DNA of 64,000 nt. Source: Thamnaconus septentrionalis (lineage: Eukaryota; Chordata; Actinopteri; Tetraodontiformes; Monacanthidae). The position numbers and the translations under genes were made by a program. Shown here one piece after another: positions 37,801 to 50,900 of the stretch. A model generated the notes under the pieces. The model did no database searches, was not told the DNA's origin, and saw only the letters and a list, made by a program, of their open reading frames with translations. Location: NCBI GenBank assembly GCA_009823395.1, contig CM020513.1:3217501-3281500 (forward strand). The letters run 5' to 3'. The first letter of the stretch is position 1, and each line of letters begins with the position of its first letter.

Positions 37801-40800
37801 ACACGCGCACGCGCGCGCACGCACAGCGTAGAAAGCGGCCGCATAAATGTTTCTGTTTGCCTCAGCGTTTTGGGTCGTTGCACGCGATTGATGCCGATGT
37901 CTCTGCGCAAGCGTGCGCACGTGTGGCGTTGGACAAATAAATCCAGGCAGCTTTGTAGCGGCATAAAATATTAATAATGATAATCTAGAGGAAAAAAAAA
38001 ACAGCGATTATCGCAGTTTTTCACCCAGGGGTTGAGGGATACGGCTATAAAGTCACACCCAGTCTGCAGAATTTTATTTGCTACAACAATATACACCACG
38101 TTTGTATTTGTTCTGTAGCTTAAATGAAAGAGAAACCTGATCAGGCAGTGAAGTTGATGGCGAGAACGAGCTACAAGTCAGGTTGGTTTCGGTTTGGCGA
38201 TTTTTTTTTTTGTTTTTGTGTACGTAAATTCTTCACTAGCAACGGTGTGCAGACCTGGGAGGCTGAAGGCCAAAATACCCGATAAGATTTTGCAAAATTT
38301 TGCAAGAGATTTCTGTTCTGTTTGTTGACTTTCAAATCCAAATGTTGCCGCTGGTTCAGTTGGAGCCCCGTCCATATGAACAAACAGTGAAACCCCTCCT
38401 CCTCCTCCTCCTCCTCCCCCACACTCCCCCCAACTCAAAGTGAAAAGCTCATCACAGCTAAATGATCTAAAGGCCTTTTCTACGCAGCGATAACATCCAT
38501 TACCTTGCGTTATTATTACGCAAAAGTGCAGCCGCAGCCGCGTGGGATTTACGAGCCGTCGAGCGACACGCGGCTGCCGTGCAGTAACAGACTGACGCGT
38601 GATCGGCCACTAACGACGCTGCCGCTCTCCGCGGCCGCTGCCTCTTGCTGTCATGACCTCAATCTGCACTGTGGACAATCAGACACAAAACACACACGAC
38701 AGTAACTGCTATCACAATAGCGTCTGCAGGCCGCTGCCGCTGCTGCTGCTGCGATTGGTTGGTAAAGACCCTCCACAGTCATGCTTCTTTGCCACCAACG
38801 TATTGAACACACCGAACTCAGGACCCACAAATCTGCTTTAATAAATAATAATAATAAAAAAAAACCTCTTTCCATTTCCACATCCAATTTTGCAGTGGAG
38901 GAAGAGGGGAAAATGTAATATTTTGCGCCCAATTGCAACGACGGAATCTTGAGAAACCCCGCAGATGTGCATCGCGCCAGATTAGCTCTTGCGGTGGCAG
39001 CAGCAGGACGGCAGCAATCATGGAAAACTGCCGCAGCTGAGCGGCAGGAGCAGAAACAGTGAATCACTCTGGACCAGGGAATATTCCAATTTGCCGCGTG
39101 TAAGAAGAACCTCTTGTTTTCTTTAAGTCTACAAGCATTTCCAAATGAGGTCAAAGAACAAATCAACAAAAATAAAGTTTTTCTTATAATGTAGCGATAA
39201 ATGAAAGAGAGCGGGCGGATGGGGGGATGGAGGGGAAACAGGGGGAGGACCTGTGGTTCTGGCTGCAGAAACACAGCCGTGGCAGGTCGAAGATGAAAAG
39301 CAGGACTGATAGACCGGAGGACACGGCGGCGCTGGGAATCGACGGCGCTCGCAGAATTTCTATTCCCACTTGAAAAACACGCTCGGGCGTAAAAATGCAA
39401 ATAACAACGCGAGGCTCTTTCATGTCTGGGTGTCAAGAGAGAAAGAAGCGAGAGTGAAAGGGAGAGAAATATTTTTTTTTTTTTTCTTCTTATTGTAAAT
39501 GCTCCAGCGAAAACACGTCATGCTGTTTGTGGCCAAAGCTGGGGGGAAAAGTCGCACGCTGCTGTTTTTCCGTTGAGTAAAGCAAAGAGAAATATGTGGA
39601 AACAGAAGGAGAAGCACTCATATCATAATAGTAACATATTAGTAAAAATAATACATCCTCAGAACAAAAGTTTATCCTCAGTTTGTTGTACTTAATTGTG
39701 TAATTACAATAAAGAATTTCAATTCAATTCAATTCAATTCAATTCAATTCAATTCAATTCAGTTCAATTCAGTTGTCCATAATAGTTGGCTGGCAACAAC
39801 AATGTCTGAGCCAAAAGCGTAACTACATAAAAATATCATGTGATCACTGCAAGATTGAAATGTGGTTGGTCTGGTCTGGTTGTCAGACAGCTTGTTTGCC
39901 GATAATAATCAACAGCTGTGCTTTCATTGTGTGTCGTGTCAAAGATGCCACGATACCGTCAACGGCCCAACAGGTCAGGTTGGTCGGTCCAGTGACCTGC
40001 CCGTGACCGATTCAGACTCCACTTCTCATTCACTGGGCCGCCGTGAGGGGCGGGGCTCTCCATGAATTGAACAGTCAAATGTACATGCGCGCACACAAGA
40101 AAAAACACACACACACACGCAGTTCTTTCACATGCAGATTGGGACTTTTATGAGCTGTCGGCAGTGATTAATGAGGAGGGAAGATGACCAGCTGACTCCC
40201 ACAGTACGACTGGACACACACACATACATACACACACACTCGTAACACAAAAGTCTCGCATATACAAAATGCGTCCGGAGGCAAACTTCAGAAACAGACA
40301 GGAAGTTGGACTATGAGGATTTAATGGCTGACGCGGCACTTGTTGCATCGCTGGCCAAAAACAACACAAATATCGGGCCCCCCCTTGTGGTGATAAAGTC
40401 TTTTCTCAATGTGGAAAGAACACAAAATTGGAAGTTGAGCCCTTCCTGCGTCGTCCGGTTCAATCCAGAGTTGCAACGTCTGTCTGTCTGTCTGTCTGTC
40501 TGTCTGCCTGCCTGCCTGCCTGCCTGCCTGCCGGCTCTGGGTTATTAGAAAAATATGCAAACACTTCAAGTGGCGCATCTGTTCGTGTCCTCTGTGACAC
40601 CTCTTTGTGCGGAGACGGAATTATGTTTGTGAGGGTGTTTTTTTTTAAATCTGTCTTTATGCCTGGAGTTGCCCAGCTAATGAGTTTTCCACAGCCGGCC
40701 TCGGAAAAACAAGATAGGGAAAAGTCAAATGAGATGGAGTGAGAATCGTCCCCCCCGCTGGAGCAGATGGCCAATCGGTGGCTCCGCCTGGCAGCCGCTC

Positions 40801-43686
40801 GGTGCTGCACGACCAGCAGGAGGCGGTCTGACTGGCAGCGGAGCCGCTAGTTAGGCCCGGTGTCAGAGTGGCCGGGCTTTGAGAGCCGCCATTGCCATCG
40901 ACGAGCACATTTAGCCGAATTGGTTTGGAGTGCGCGAGCACACACCATTTGACATCTGGTGAGGATTTTTTTTTTTTTTTTTTTTTTGTTTTGTTAACTA
41001 TTTTTTTGGGTGGGAGCTCATTTCACTCCTCCAGCAATGTCTGGCTTGTTGAGCGACGAAAAGACCGTTAGCCTGAGGCCCTGTCCACACGGGAACGTTA
41101 CAGTTACGCTGGCAGATGGAGACGGAACGGTGGGTGAAAACGATGTAATGCGTATGCCACACCGAAACGTGGCGCTGTTAACAGACGCTGACACAGCCAA
41201 CAACCCAAGATTTAGAAAGGGGGCATTTCCGCTACACAATAAACACACAGAAAACAAAAACGGCAAGTAGCAGAAAAAAAGTGAGTCTGAGGTTTTGTGA
41301 GGTTTTGTAGTAATAATGCCAACAAATCTTGAAGCGCCTGCGATACAAAGACAACTCCGCTCGCCGCCATCGTTGCTGTTTGTGCCGCTGCTGCCGCGCT
41401 GCATGCCTTGTTTTTTCCGGTCACATGACAGTGACGGTGCGATGACGTCATGGTTTTACAAGGAAAAGACGTTTTCACTGTCCAGACGGCAACGATGTGA
41501 CAACGACGAAACGGCGTTGTCACACTCAACAGAGACTCGCCGTTGCCATATGGACGAAACGCCGTGTAGACAGGACCTGAGTGATCTCTCTTTCTATTCA
41601 CCGTCATCAACGGCTTAACGTGTTTGAGTTTGTTCCCCTGTGAGATTTATGTCAGAAAAAGGCAGCGAGGAAACTGCTTTTGAAGAATTCATTTTCTGTG
41701 TCCTTTCTTGAGCAGTTTGGGTGAATTGGTTCGACTTTCCCGTCGTTACTGCAGTTGTTTTGATCAATGAACGAGCAGCTCTTATGGGATGTGGAGTCGA
41801 GCTTGAGGGACTTACTGTAGTTCTGTCCAAATCTGAACCAGTCTGGGAAAACACCAGCTAGTGTTTTCTAGCTAGCTAACTAGTTAGACCCCACACTCCT
41901 GGTCTGTTTCTCTGCCTGTCTGTTGCTTTATGTCAATAACTGAACTTAGAGCGGCATAAAATCTTATCTGAACGGGTGACTTTGTGTCATGGTTTTACTT
42001 TCCCCTTTCCTTTCTTAAAGTATTCATACTTGTTCAGGGCACCTTGTAAGAGATTGTCAAATGCATCAAAATATATTTTGCAAAAGTGTTTCGAGTGGAA
42101 ACATGAGAAAAGGGGAGAACAGGTTTTCATTTGTGTTTTTAAACACACTCTGTATGACAAGATCATGTTTTCCAGCACCAGTGACAGTATTAGTCCTTGA
42201 CTGGAACTGTTCTGGCTTTTATTGATTTGACCTCAACTAGCCAAACATTTTCAGCAGGCAGTAGCATCGCTCAGCTCTTGCGGTCTGACGCGATCAACTC
42301 AAGTTGCGAACTTGCAAACGCGTTAAAAACAAACCGACCTGTCGTGAAAACTTGGGGAGCAGTTTGCATCAGCACGAAAAGTGCAGCGACAACAGACACT
42401 CAACAGAGACTCACGAAAGAGCAAGAACGTGTGTGTGTGCGTGTGTGTGTGTGCACGCTGATCAATCTGCTCAGGGTTTTAATGAAAACCAAGCGAGTTA
42501 GCGTAACGCAGGCAGGTTAGAATCTAGATTTGTCACCACTTAATATTGTCTTTGGGAGCAGCGGCGGCAAATTGAAAGGCTTTAATTTGAAGGATTAACG
42601 ACTCACACATACACATTTTGTCCTTTGATTCTGTTGTGCGCTTGTGTGTAATAGGCGGAGATTTACACTGTTGCCAGACCTGACAGGCATAATGAGTAAA
42701 TAATCTCTCCACTTTAATGTACATAACTGGAGTGTCGGCCCATTTGTGGCGCAGGCTGACGACTCTTAAAAAACCTTCATCTTCACACCTGACTGAGCAT
42801 TAATAATACACGCTACTGAATAAACGGCGGCAAATGTATGGGAATCTGTCACACGCTGGAAGAATGCGTCTGTCAACACGTTTGAAGAAGAGGCCGCACA
42901 ATGGCCGCATTAAATGAAACATCACAGCGGCGGTGACAGGCCGGCGGGCGGGGAGCCCCTCGCACTGGGCGCCGCCCACAGATCCATCGCCGTGCGTGTG
43001 TGCGGCCGCCGCCGTCGCATTCAAGCCTTTTGTTTTGTGTATGAGTGTATTTTTTTCCCCCTCTCTCTCAGCCCGACGCCGCGCTCAGCGCTCAGCGCTC
43101 AGCCGGACGGCCACGGCGCATGACAACCTGGCTGCGATCCGCCATTGGCCGGAACGGGGGCGTCCAGCTCAGCATCTGTCAATCAGGACGCCATGGAGAC
43201 GGGCTGGCATCGCCGGGCTGATAGCGGGGAATCGGTGCAGGCGGTGCCAAAAGGAAACTTAATGCTGGGTCGGGGGGACGATGCCAGCGGCCGGTGGGAA
43301 GAAAAAAAAACAAAAAAACTGGGGGGTAAAAGAGTGTGTGGGAAAATGTGAGTGAGGGTTTTGCAAGATGGGGGGGCTTTCTGCATGAATGAAGGGACGA
43401 TGAACTTTGGAGCAAAGCTGGAAGGCTGAGAGGAGGAGGAGGAGGAGGAGGAGAGCAAGCGATGGAGCAGAGTGCGCGTTTGGTGTTTGCGTCGTTGCGC
43501 ATCTTCTCCTCCATATTTGCACACTGGTGTCAGCTGGACGGCCCCTCGGTGTGAAAGAACCCATTAAGACGACCAATTTTCGCTGCGGATGCATACATCC
43601 ACGCAACAATTGCCCTTTCATTTAGGCTCCCATTGTATCGCTCAGCGGCCCGTCGCCCGCGAACTCCTGAAGGCAAGGCACACACG

Positions 43687-43762
<76 letters not shown>

Positions 43763-44104
43763 GCTCATTGTAGCCAGTGCCAGCATGGATTTAAGCAGCG
43801 GAGGTTGGGGGTGGGGTGGGACCAAGACAACCTGTTACGGTCATACGCCAGCAATTATTTGTAGCAAATGTGCCGCTAATGTAATTCTCGCTCATGTTCG
43901 CCGGTAACGCGTCAGAAGAGGAAGGGAGCGTTTCTTCTTCTGCAGCCTTTCCAACTGATCAAGACCTACAAGGCAGACAAGCACGGATGATAAATGGAAG
44001 GCAGACACACTGCTGGAGCGTAATATTCCCTCCCACCACCCCTCCAACCCCCATGAACTAATGTGTCATAATTGAAATGAATGTTGTTCTGAATCAAACA
44101 AATG

Positions 44105-44139
<35 letters not shown>

Positions 44140-45913
44140 CCCGAGCCCCACCCTGCGTGATAGATGAGGCTCCTCTGTCTCTGCACAGTCCCGCAATCAA
44201 TCTGGGATCTCAAAAAACGCGGCGCAGCGCGAGCTAACTGATCCCGCGGCATTATTATGCATGCGCGGCAAACCACCGCCAACGCTAAACAGACTCCGGC
44301 GGATAATAAATAGGAGCCGCTTTGGTTATAAATTGCGTCTCGTTTTAATCACTTTAGCCATCGCTTAAAATTCTGTGCTGATGAACTGCCGGGTCTATAA
44401 CAACATTTCTTCAAAGGCATTTTGTAAGGAGCAGAGACGATCAAACACGGTCAAAGAAAGACAAATGCATTTATTAGCTCTCACGAGAGCCAATTTATTT
44501 TGGAGTAAAACCGATATAAAAGTATGATAAAACTGAAATGTTGGCAACAAGAAAGAAAAAAAGGCTTGTGGCACTAAAGAAAATAAAATAAAAACTGAAG
44601 TTTGTGGTTGATCAAAGTTGAAAGAACATCCTGAAAACTCGGCTGGATTTCTTTTTACAACATCCGGGTCATAATTCTACATTTATTCTCTTATTGTTAC
44701 GACGGCAAATTTGTTTGGCTGAACATGAGGGGCGCATCGTCTCATTGCTCTTACTGCTACTGAACAGGCAATATATCGATTCTACTGTCAATGTTAGAAT
44801 TTTGCTCGAAAACTATGAAAAACTGCTCTGGTCAAAACTGAAAGAAAGAAACAAGACAGGACAGGGAGAAACAAGCCTGTTCAATCTGCGGACTTGAAAC
44901 TCGGCGAGGACGTGTGTCGCGTTCAAGTAAGACACGGAGTTGAGGTGAGTTTGCCCGGAGAATGAGAGGAAATGGAACGGAAAAGCGGAGCGCTGCGCGT
45001 TCCAGCGGGACGAGGCCTGCAGAGTGGCACCAGGCAGCTGGTCGCCCCGGGAGCAGCTTCACCACGCTGGGTGGCAAAGTCACCCAAGTCCCTCCCTGCC
45101 CACCCTTTCCCTTCGCCGTCACGGCCGCCCGTACGTCTGCAGCGCCGTTTACCCGCCAAGCCCACGAGCGGCTGGCAGCCTTCTGTGGGCGTGTGTGTCA
45201 CTGGCGCTGGGCGGCAGGCGCCAGGGCTAATTTGATTTTTAATCCGAGGCGACTCCTCGGCTAATGGTTTGAGCCGGGGAAGGATTAATCTGATTTGACT
45301 TGTGCTAATTTCTCGCACCCGGCTCGTCCCCGGCTACTCCCCACCCGCAAACAAACAGGTCGCCGCTGAGGGGCGGCGCTCTCGCAGGCTCTGACCTGAC
45401 ACACATGTTGAGGAAGAGCGATGGAGGCCTGGGGCGACAGGTGAGGAAAAATACATATATATACATATATGCCCGGGGAAAACAAAATCGCATAGTCCCT
45501 CAGCGACCCGTGCGTGCGTGCTTGTGTGTGTTTGTCTTGTGTGTGTTTATGGAAGAAGAGGCTGGAGCCGAGCCTGGTCTGACAGAGGAGCGCTGGAAGG
45601 AATTGAGCTAATCACAGCAACAGCCGGGATCCTGTGAGGAGGGCGAAACACGGAGAAGGTCACAGCAACTATTTCTGCTGCCAAAATATGGGTCAGATGG
45701 GTTCTGGTTTTACTGCTCAAGAGAAAAGAAGAAAAAAAAAACCTTGTAAGTCAAGCCACAAAAAAAAAAGAGAAATAAGAAAAAAGAAGGAGAAGAAGGG
45801 GTGCAAAGCAGTCGAGCATCCCCCTTCTTCTCCGAGGCTTTTAGAGGCCAGAGATCCAGTGGAGGCCCTGCAGGGATAAAAACCAGCAGAGATTCCTCAT
45901 CTTATGGAGTCAG

Positions 45914-45953
<40 letters not shown>

Positions 45954-46097
45954 ACTCACTGCGAGGGGGAACTTAAAAATGAATAGACCTCAGAGTGCAG
46001 CCAGGATGGTGTGCACTTTGTCTAGAAGGCTGCAGAATCACTCGCAGTCACTGCGCAATAAAACCCCACAGATACCTGCACCTACAAAACACACATG

Positions 46098-46129
<32 letters not shown>

Positions 46130-46429
46130 CTCTCGCAAAAAAGACAAAAGAAAAGGTGCATGCAAAGGTCCAGGGAGGGCAGTAGAAGGTTGTTTTTTTT
46201 TACGCCACGGCGCAGCGCGGACGCGACGTTTCAAAGACTGATTTTTTTTTGGGGGGTTTTTTCTCGAAATGATGCAAACGCGCCAGAGTCGGCAGAAACG
46301 TGTCGGAGGGGAGCGTCGTCGTCCGCTCCAGTCGAAGCCTTCTCCGTCTTCACGCTGTCTTTGTTTCTCTCCCCTTTTCTCTGGCACACCACCAAAACTC
46401 TCTGCGTAGCAGAAAATAACGCTGCTCTT

Positions 46430-46466
<37 letters not shown>

Positions 46467-46505
46467 ACACATGGGAGGAACAGCCTACGCCTGCTGCTCA
46501 ATAAA

Positions 46506-46541
<36 letters not shown>

Positions 46542-47909
46542 ATTAATAATAATAATGCTACTAGCCAACAACTTAAAAAACTCCCGTTCATTTCAGCAGC
46601 TCCTTCACCCTGTTTTGCTCTCCGGCGCCCCTCACATCACCATGAATTTATATGCAGAGAGAGAAGGAAAAGAAAGCAGCACTCTGTTGCTCAGAATGCG
46701 CACGCAAATACACGCCTGCTTTGGAAAAGGGGAAGGAGGGAAAAAAAAAAGAAACACCGACACAAATAGATGCACATACGTACGAGTGAACATGAGGCGC
46801 GCACTGCACACTGGCTACGCACAAACACACACATACACACGCACACAAAGGTAGAGCAGCGCACCTACAGTGACGCTGGGGGAGTTCAAGGAAGGGACTC
46901 TGTGTTTTCCAGCGGAGGTGGTGCAGGAACCAAGTGAACCAGGACAAATTCCCAGCAGCTGCAGCAGCAGAGGCTCCAGCAGGTCGTGCCGTGCCGTCAC
47001 ACCTGGGAGGGATAGGTGGGGGGGGGGGGTGCCTGCACGTCCAAGAGTCCGAGGGTCGGCGGCGGGTGAGCCTTAAATTAATCATGGCTGATGATGATGT
47101 ATTCCGTTTGATTCTCATCGAAGGACGCGCTCGCATTTTGCATGGAGGGGCGGCAGGGAGGGGGTGGTGGGAGAAAGAGGGGGTTGCAGACCCCCACCCC
47201 CCCCCTTTGCGCATACAAACGAGCCGCTATGACTTGCGATGCATAATCACCCTGGCTTTATTCTGGACTCAGAGAGCACCCAAATGTTTGGCCACCTGTT
47301 GGCGGCTCTCGGGCGCGCTGCGAGAGACTGGCGTGGTGGCAGAGGAGGAGGTGGAGGAGGAAGAGGGAGAGGAGGAGGACGGCGGGAACAGGAGGTGAAG
47401 CCGAGGGGCCGAGGGTTCCTGTGCCAGCAGGGCGAGAGGCCGAGATTTACGGCGCGCCGACCTGGCTGATCTGACACTGCGCTGGAGAGAAACACAAATC
47501 ACGGTCCGAACATAACCTCTGGTCCTGACAGCTCATTTCATCTTCAGCGCTGATGAATTCAGAAAGGAGGGGTGGGGGTGAGGGTGTCGGGGGCGCGTTT
47601 GGTGGCAGGGGGACGGGGCAGGGGGCAATACCCTGAGCGGAGAGGGAGTAATGGCTGCGATAAGTCATCATCGCCATCGGAGGATCCTGCAGCAGCAGCA
47701 GCAGGAGCAGCAGCAGCAGCAGGTACAGCAGCAGCAGGAGCAGCTGTATCTGCTGCAGCACCTTGTTGCTGCCAGGAAGCAACAGTTTGCGAGCGAGCGA
47801 GCGAGTTTACCTGGGAAAAAACTCAAGACAGGAATTCAAGGTTGTTCAAAGGAGACTCGTCAGTGCAAATGTGCCACAGATGTGCATCCTGAGCGAGAAA
47901 TCAAGCGCC

Positions 47910-47947
<38 letters not shown>

Positions 47948-50900
47948 GGTGTGTGTGTGTGTGTGAGCGTGCAGCGTGCTTGTGTGTGTATGTCAATGGA
48001 ATTTAAATGCGTCGTAACATGAGTGGATAAATCGGTAGCGAGAGAGCGAGCGAGCGAGAAGTGTGGAAGCGCGCGAGGGAGTGTAAGCGGCGCAGTCGGG
48101 GAGCTGTCAGCGGAGAGTCGGGGAGACGGCTGATCACAGGGCCGCGCCGCGTTTGAAGTCTCCCAGGGACTGACAGCTCCTCTGCCCCCTTGGGAACCTC
48201 CTTCCCTTACCTTCTTCCCTCACCCCTTCCTTCCCTTTCTCCCCTCGCTACGGTTCCCCTTCATGCTGCAGCTCCCCCTTCCCACCACCCTCACGATTTC
48301 CTCCACTGAGGGAAGGAGGGGAGTGGGGGCACGGGGGTCCAGGAGGATGCAGGAGGATGCAGGAGGATGCTCCAGCTCCTCTCCAGGGACTGTCAGCGCC
48401 TCGCGAGGAGACAACACACCTGCCTGGGTCAATCTGGGTGAACAGATTTCATCTCCCCTCTCCGCTGGTGTTCCTCAGGGCTCTGTCCTCAGTCCCATCC
48501 TGTTCATCATCTACCTCCCCCCTCTTGATCATCTTCTTCTCTTCTTCTTTTTCTGCCGCATTATCCGGAGTCAGGTCGCGGGGGCAGCAGCCTCAGCAGA
48601 GACACCCAGACTTCCCTGGACCTATTCACCTCCTCCAGCTCATCCAGTGGGACCCCAAGGCGTTCCAAGGCCAGCCGAGAGACATAGTCCCTCCAGCGTG
48701 TCCTGGGTCTTCCTCGAGGCCTCCTCCCGGTGGGACATCTCCGGAACACCTCCACAGGGAGGCGTCCTGAAGGCATCCGAAACAGATGCCCGAGCCACCT
48801 CAGCTGGCCCCTCTTGATGTGGAGGAGCAGCGGCTCTACTCCAAGCTCCTCACAGGTGACTGAGCTCCTCACTCTGTTCCTAAGGGTGACAGAGCCCATG
48901 ACCATAGGTCAGGGTAGGAACGTAGGTCAACCGGTAAATCGAGAGCTTTGCCTTTCGCCTAAGCTCCTTCTTCACCACAACAGACCGGTACAGCAACCAC
49001 ATCACTGCAGACGCCGCACCAATCCGCCTGTCGATCTCACGCTCTGGCTTCCTCTCACTCGTGAACAAGACCCTGAGATACTTGAAGTCCTCCACCTGAG
49101 GCAGGGTCTCTCCACCGACCCGGAGAGGGCAAGCCACCTTTTTTCGGTCGAGAACAATGGCCTCAGACTTTGGAGGTTTGGAAGCTCTTGGTCGTCTGTT
49201 CTGAAAGTATAACATCAATTTCCTCTGTTATGCAGACGACACCCAGCTCTACCTTTCCACATCTCACCTGTTCTACAAAAACTCCACTGGCTCAGAATAC
49301 ATTTCCGCATTAACTATAAAATACTACTCTATACATTCCTATCCATCCATGATCTCGCCCCTCTGTACCTCTCCGACCTCCTCCACACCTACACCCCCAC
49401 CTGGACTCTCAGATCGGCTTCATCCATCACTCTCATGGTGCCCCGAGCCCGTCTGTCCACCATGGGCTCCAGAACCTTTGGCTGCTCTGCCCCCGCCTCT
49501 GGAGCTCCCTACTCCCTGACATCAGAAACATTGACTGTTTAGCCATTTTTATATCATGTCTTAAAACCCACCTTTTTAAACAGGCCTATTTGCTTTAATT
49601 GTATTTGTTCTGCAGCAGGATTCTTGATTTTAACTTTGTCTCATGGTGTTTGTGCGTCTCTTGTCCTTTTAAATTCTACTGTTCTTTTATTTTTCTGTAC
49701 GGTGACCTTGAGCGTCCTGAAAGGTGCCCTTAAACAAAATGTATTATTATTTATTATTAACAGCAACACGACGAGCTGCCACCGACACGGCGAGCTGACA
49801 TTCTGCCTGGTGGCAGGAGAGCAGATGGCCGAGCGAGCGGCAGCATGGAGATGGATGAGTGCGATCGCATACGTACAGTCATCGTGCATAATCAGACTCA
49901 AATGCCACCACTGCCGTGTGTTCCGGCATTTGTGGCTCCTGAACCTCTCCCCACCCCCACCCCTAGAGGTCAAGGTGCGCTGGGATTTCATCTCCACCCG
50001 TGCCATCCGTCAAGGGGGGTGTCCTCGTCACTAAGCCGTCCGTTCTGTCAGACGACCAGCTCCGTCACGTCGACATGCCGAGGGGAAGCCAGGCGTCCCG
50101 CAAATACGTAGAAACATGCACATGGACATTAAAATAAACAGCGGCCGCCCTGGCCGAGGAGCCATCCATCACTAACTGGGTGCCCCAGCAGCTTCGCCAC
50201 ATGGCGTGATTGAACGCGGTCCTCTCAACAAGCCCACGCCCCCTCCACCCCAAATAATTTAGACACTGTCCACCTTTCATTAGTCCCTCTTTGCATTTTC
50301 TCATCTGCATTTTCTCCTCTCTGAATTCCCCCCCTCACTTACTCTCACATACTTGTCTGCTCCATTTTTTCCCCATAAGTTCTCTTCATTTTCAGGATTT
50401 TGTGCTTGACAATATTATATAATAAAGACATTCAGGCTTACCGTCTGCGTTTGTGTTTAAACTGACTATGATTGGATTTGATTTGTTAAAATATTTTTTC
50501 CATTGGGGCAGCAAAACCACATGTGATGTCCCTATTTCCTTGATATATGGGTTCTAACATGATGTTTTGTGCTTCACTAACATGATGTTTTGTGATTCAC
50601 CGTGAGCAAAGCATTCATATGTATGTCATGTCAAATAAATCAAAGAACAAAAGACAAAGACTTAATCGTACAATCTGTTTGGAAGCGTAACAACTTCCTC
50701 ACACGAGAGCCAAGAGAGGAATGGAAAGAAAGAATGAAAGAAAGAACTCTTAGTGGAAGAAAAGTCAAAGGAGGAAAAACACAACGGCGTCGGATTTCCC
50801 AAGTGGCTGAGTCAGTCCAGATTGATGTTGCTGATCGACCTGTTTACTGACGAGTTTACTTTCCCTCCAAGCTGTAGAATAAATGCCACAGGTGCCAAAG

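Noticed and set aside
38651..39436. 261-codon minus-strand open frame in intron 2
   Set aside because: Cys/Phe/Leu-rich, Ala runs from (GCT)n, no similarity that I recognise, no promoter or splice context. Treated as chance.
39716..40534. Regular short repeats that could be mistaken for a CRISPR-like array
   Set aside because: Pure tandem micro- or pentanucleotide repeats without spacers in a vertebrate genome.
46082..47214. Frames of 169-188 codons with His/Thr, Arg/Glu or Ser/Leu runs
   Set aside because: Translated CA and GA microsatellites; no gene evidence.
48263..48817. 184-codon plus-strand frame as a host gene
   Set aside because: Only the [16 protein letters not shown] part is meaningful, and it belongs to a LINE reverse transcriptase fragment; the rest is frame run-on into an antisense element.
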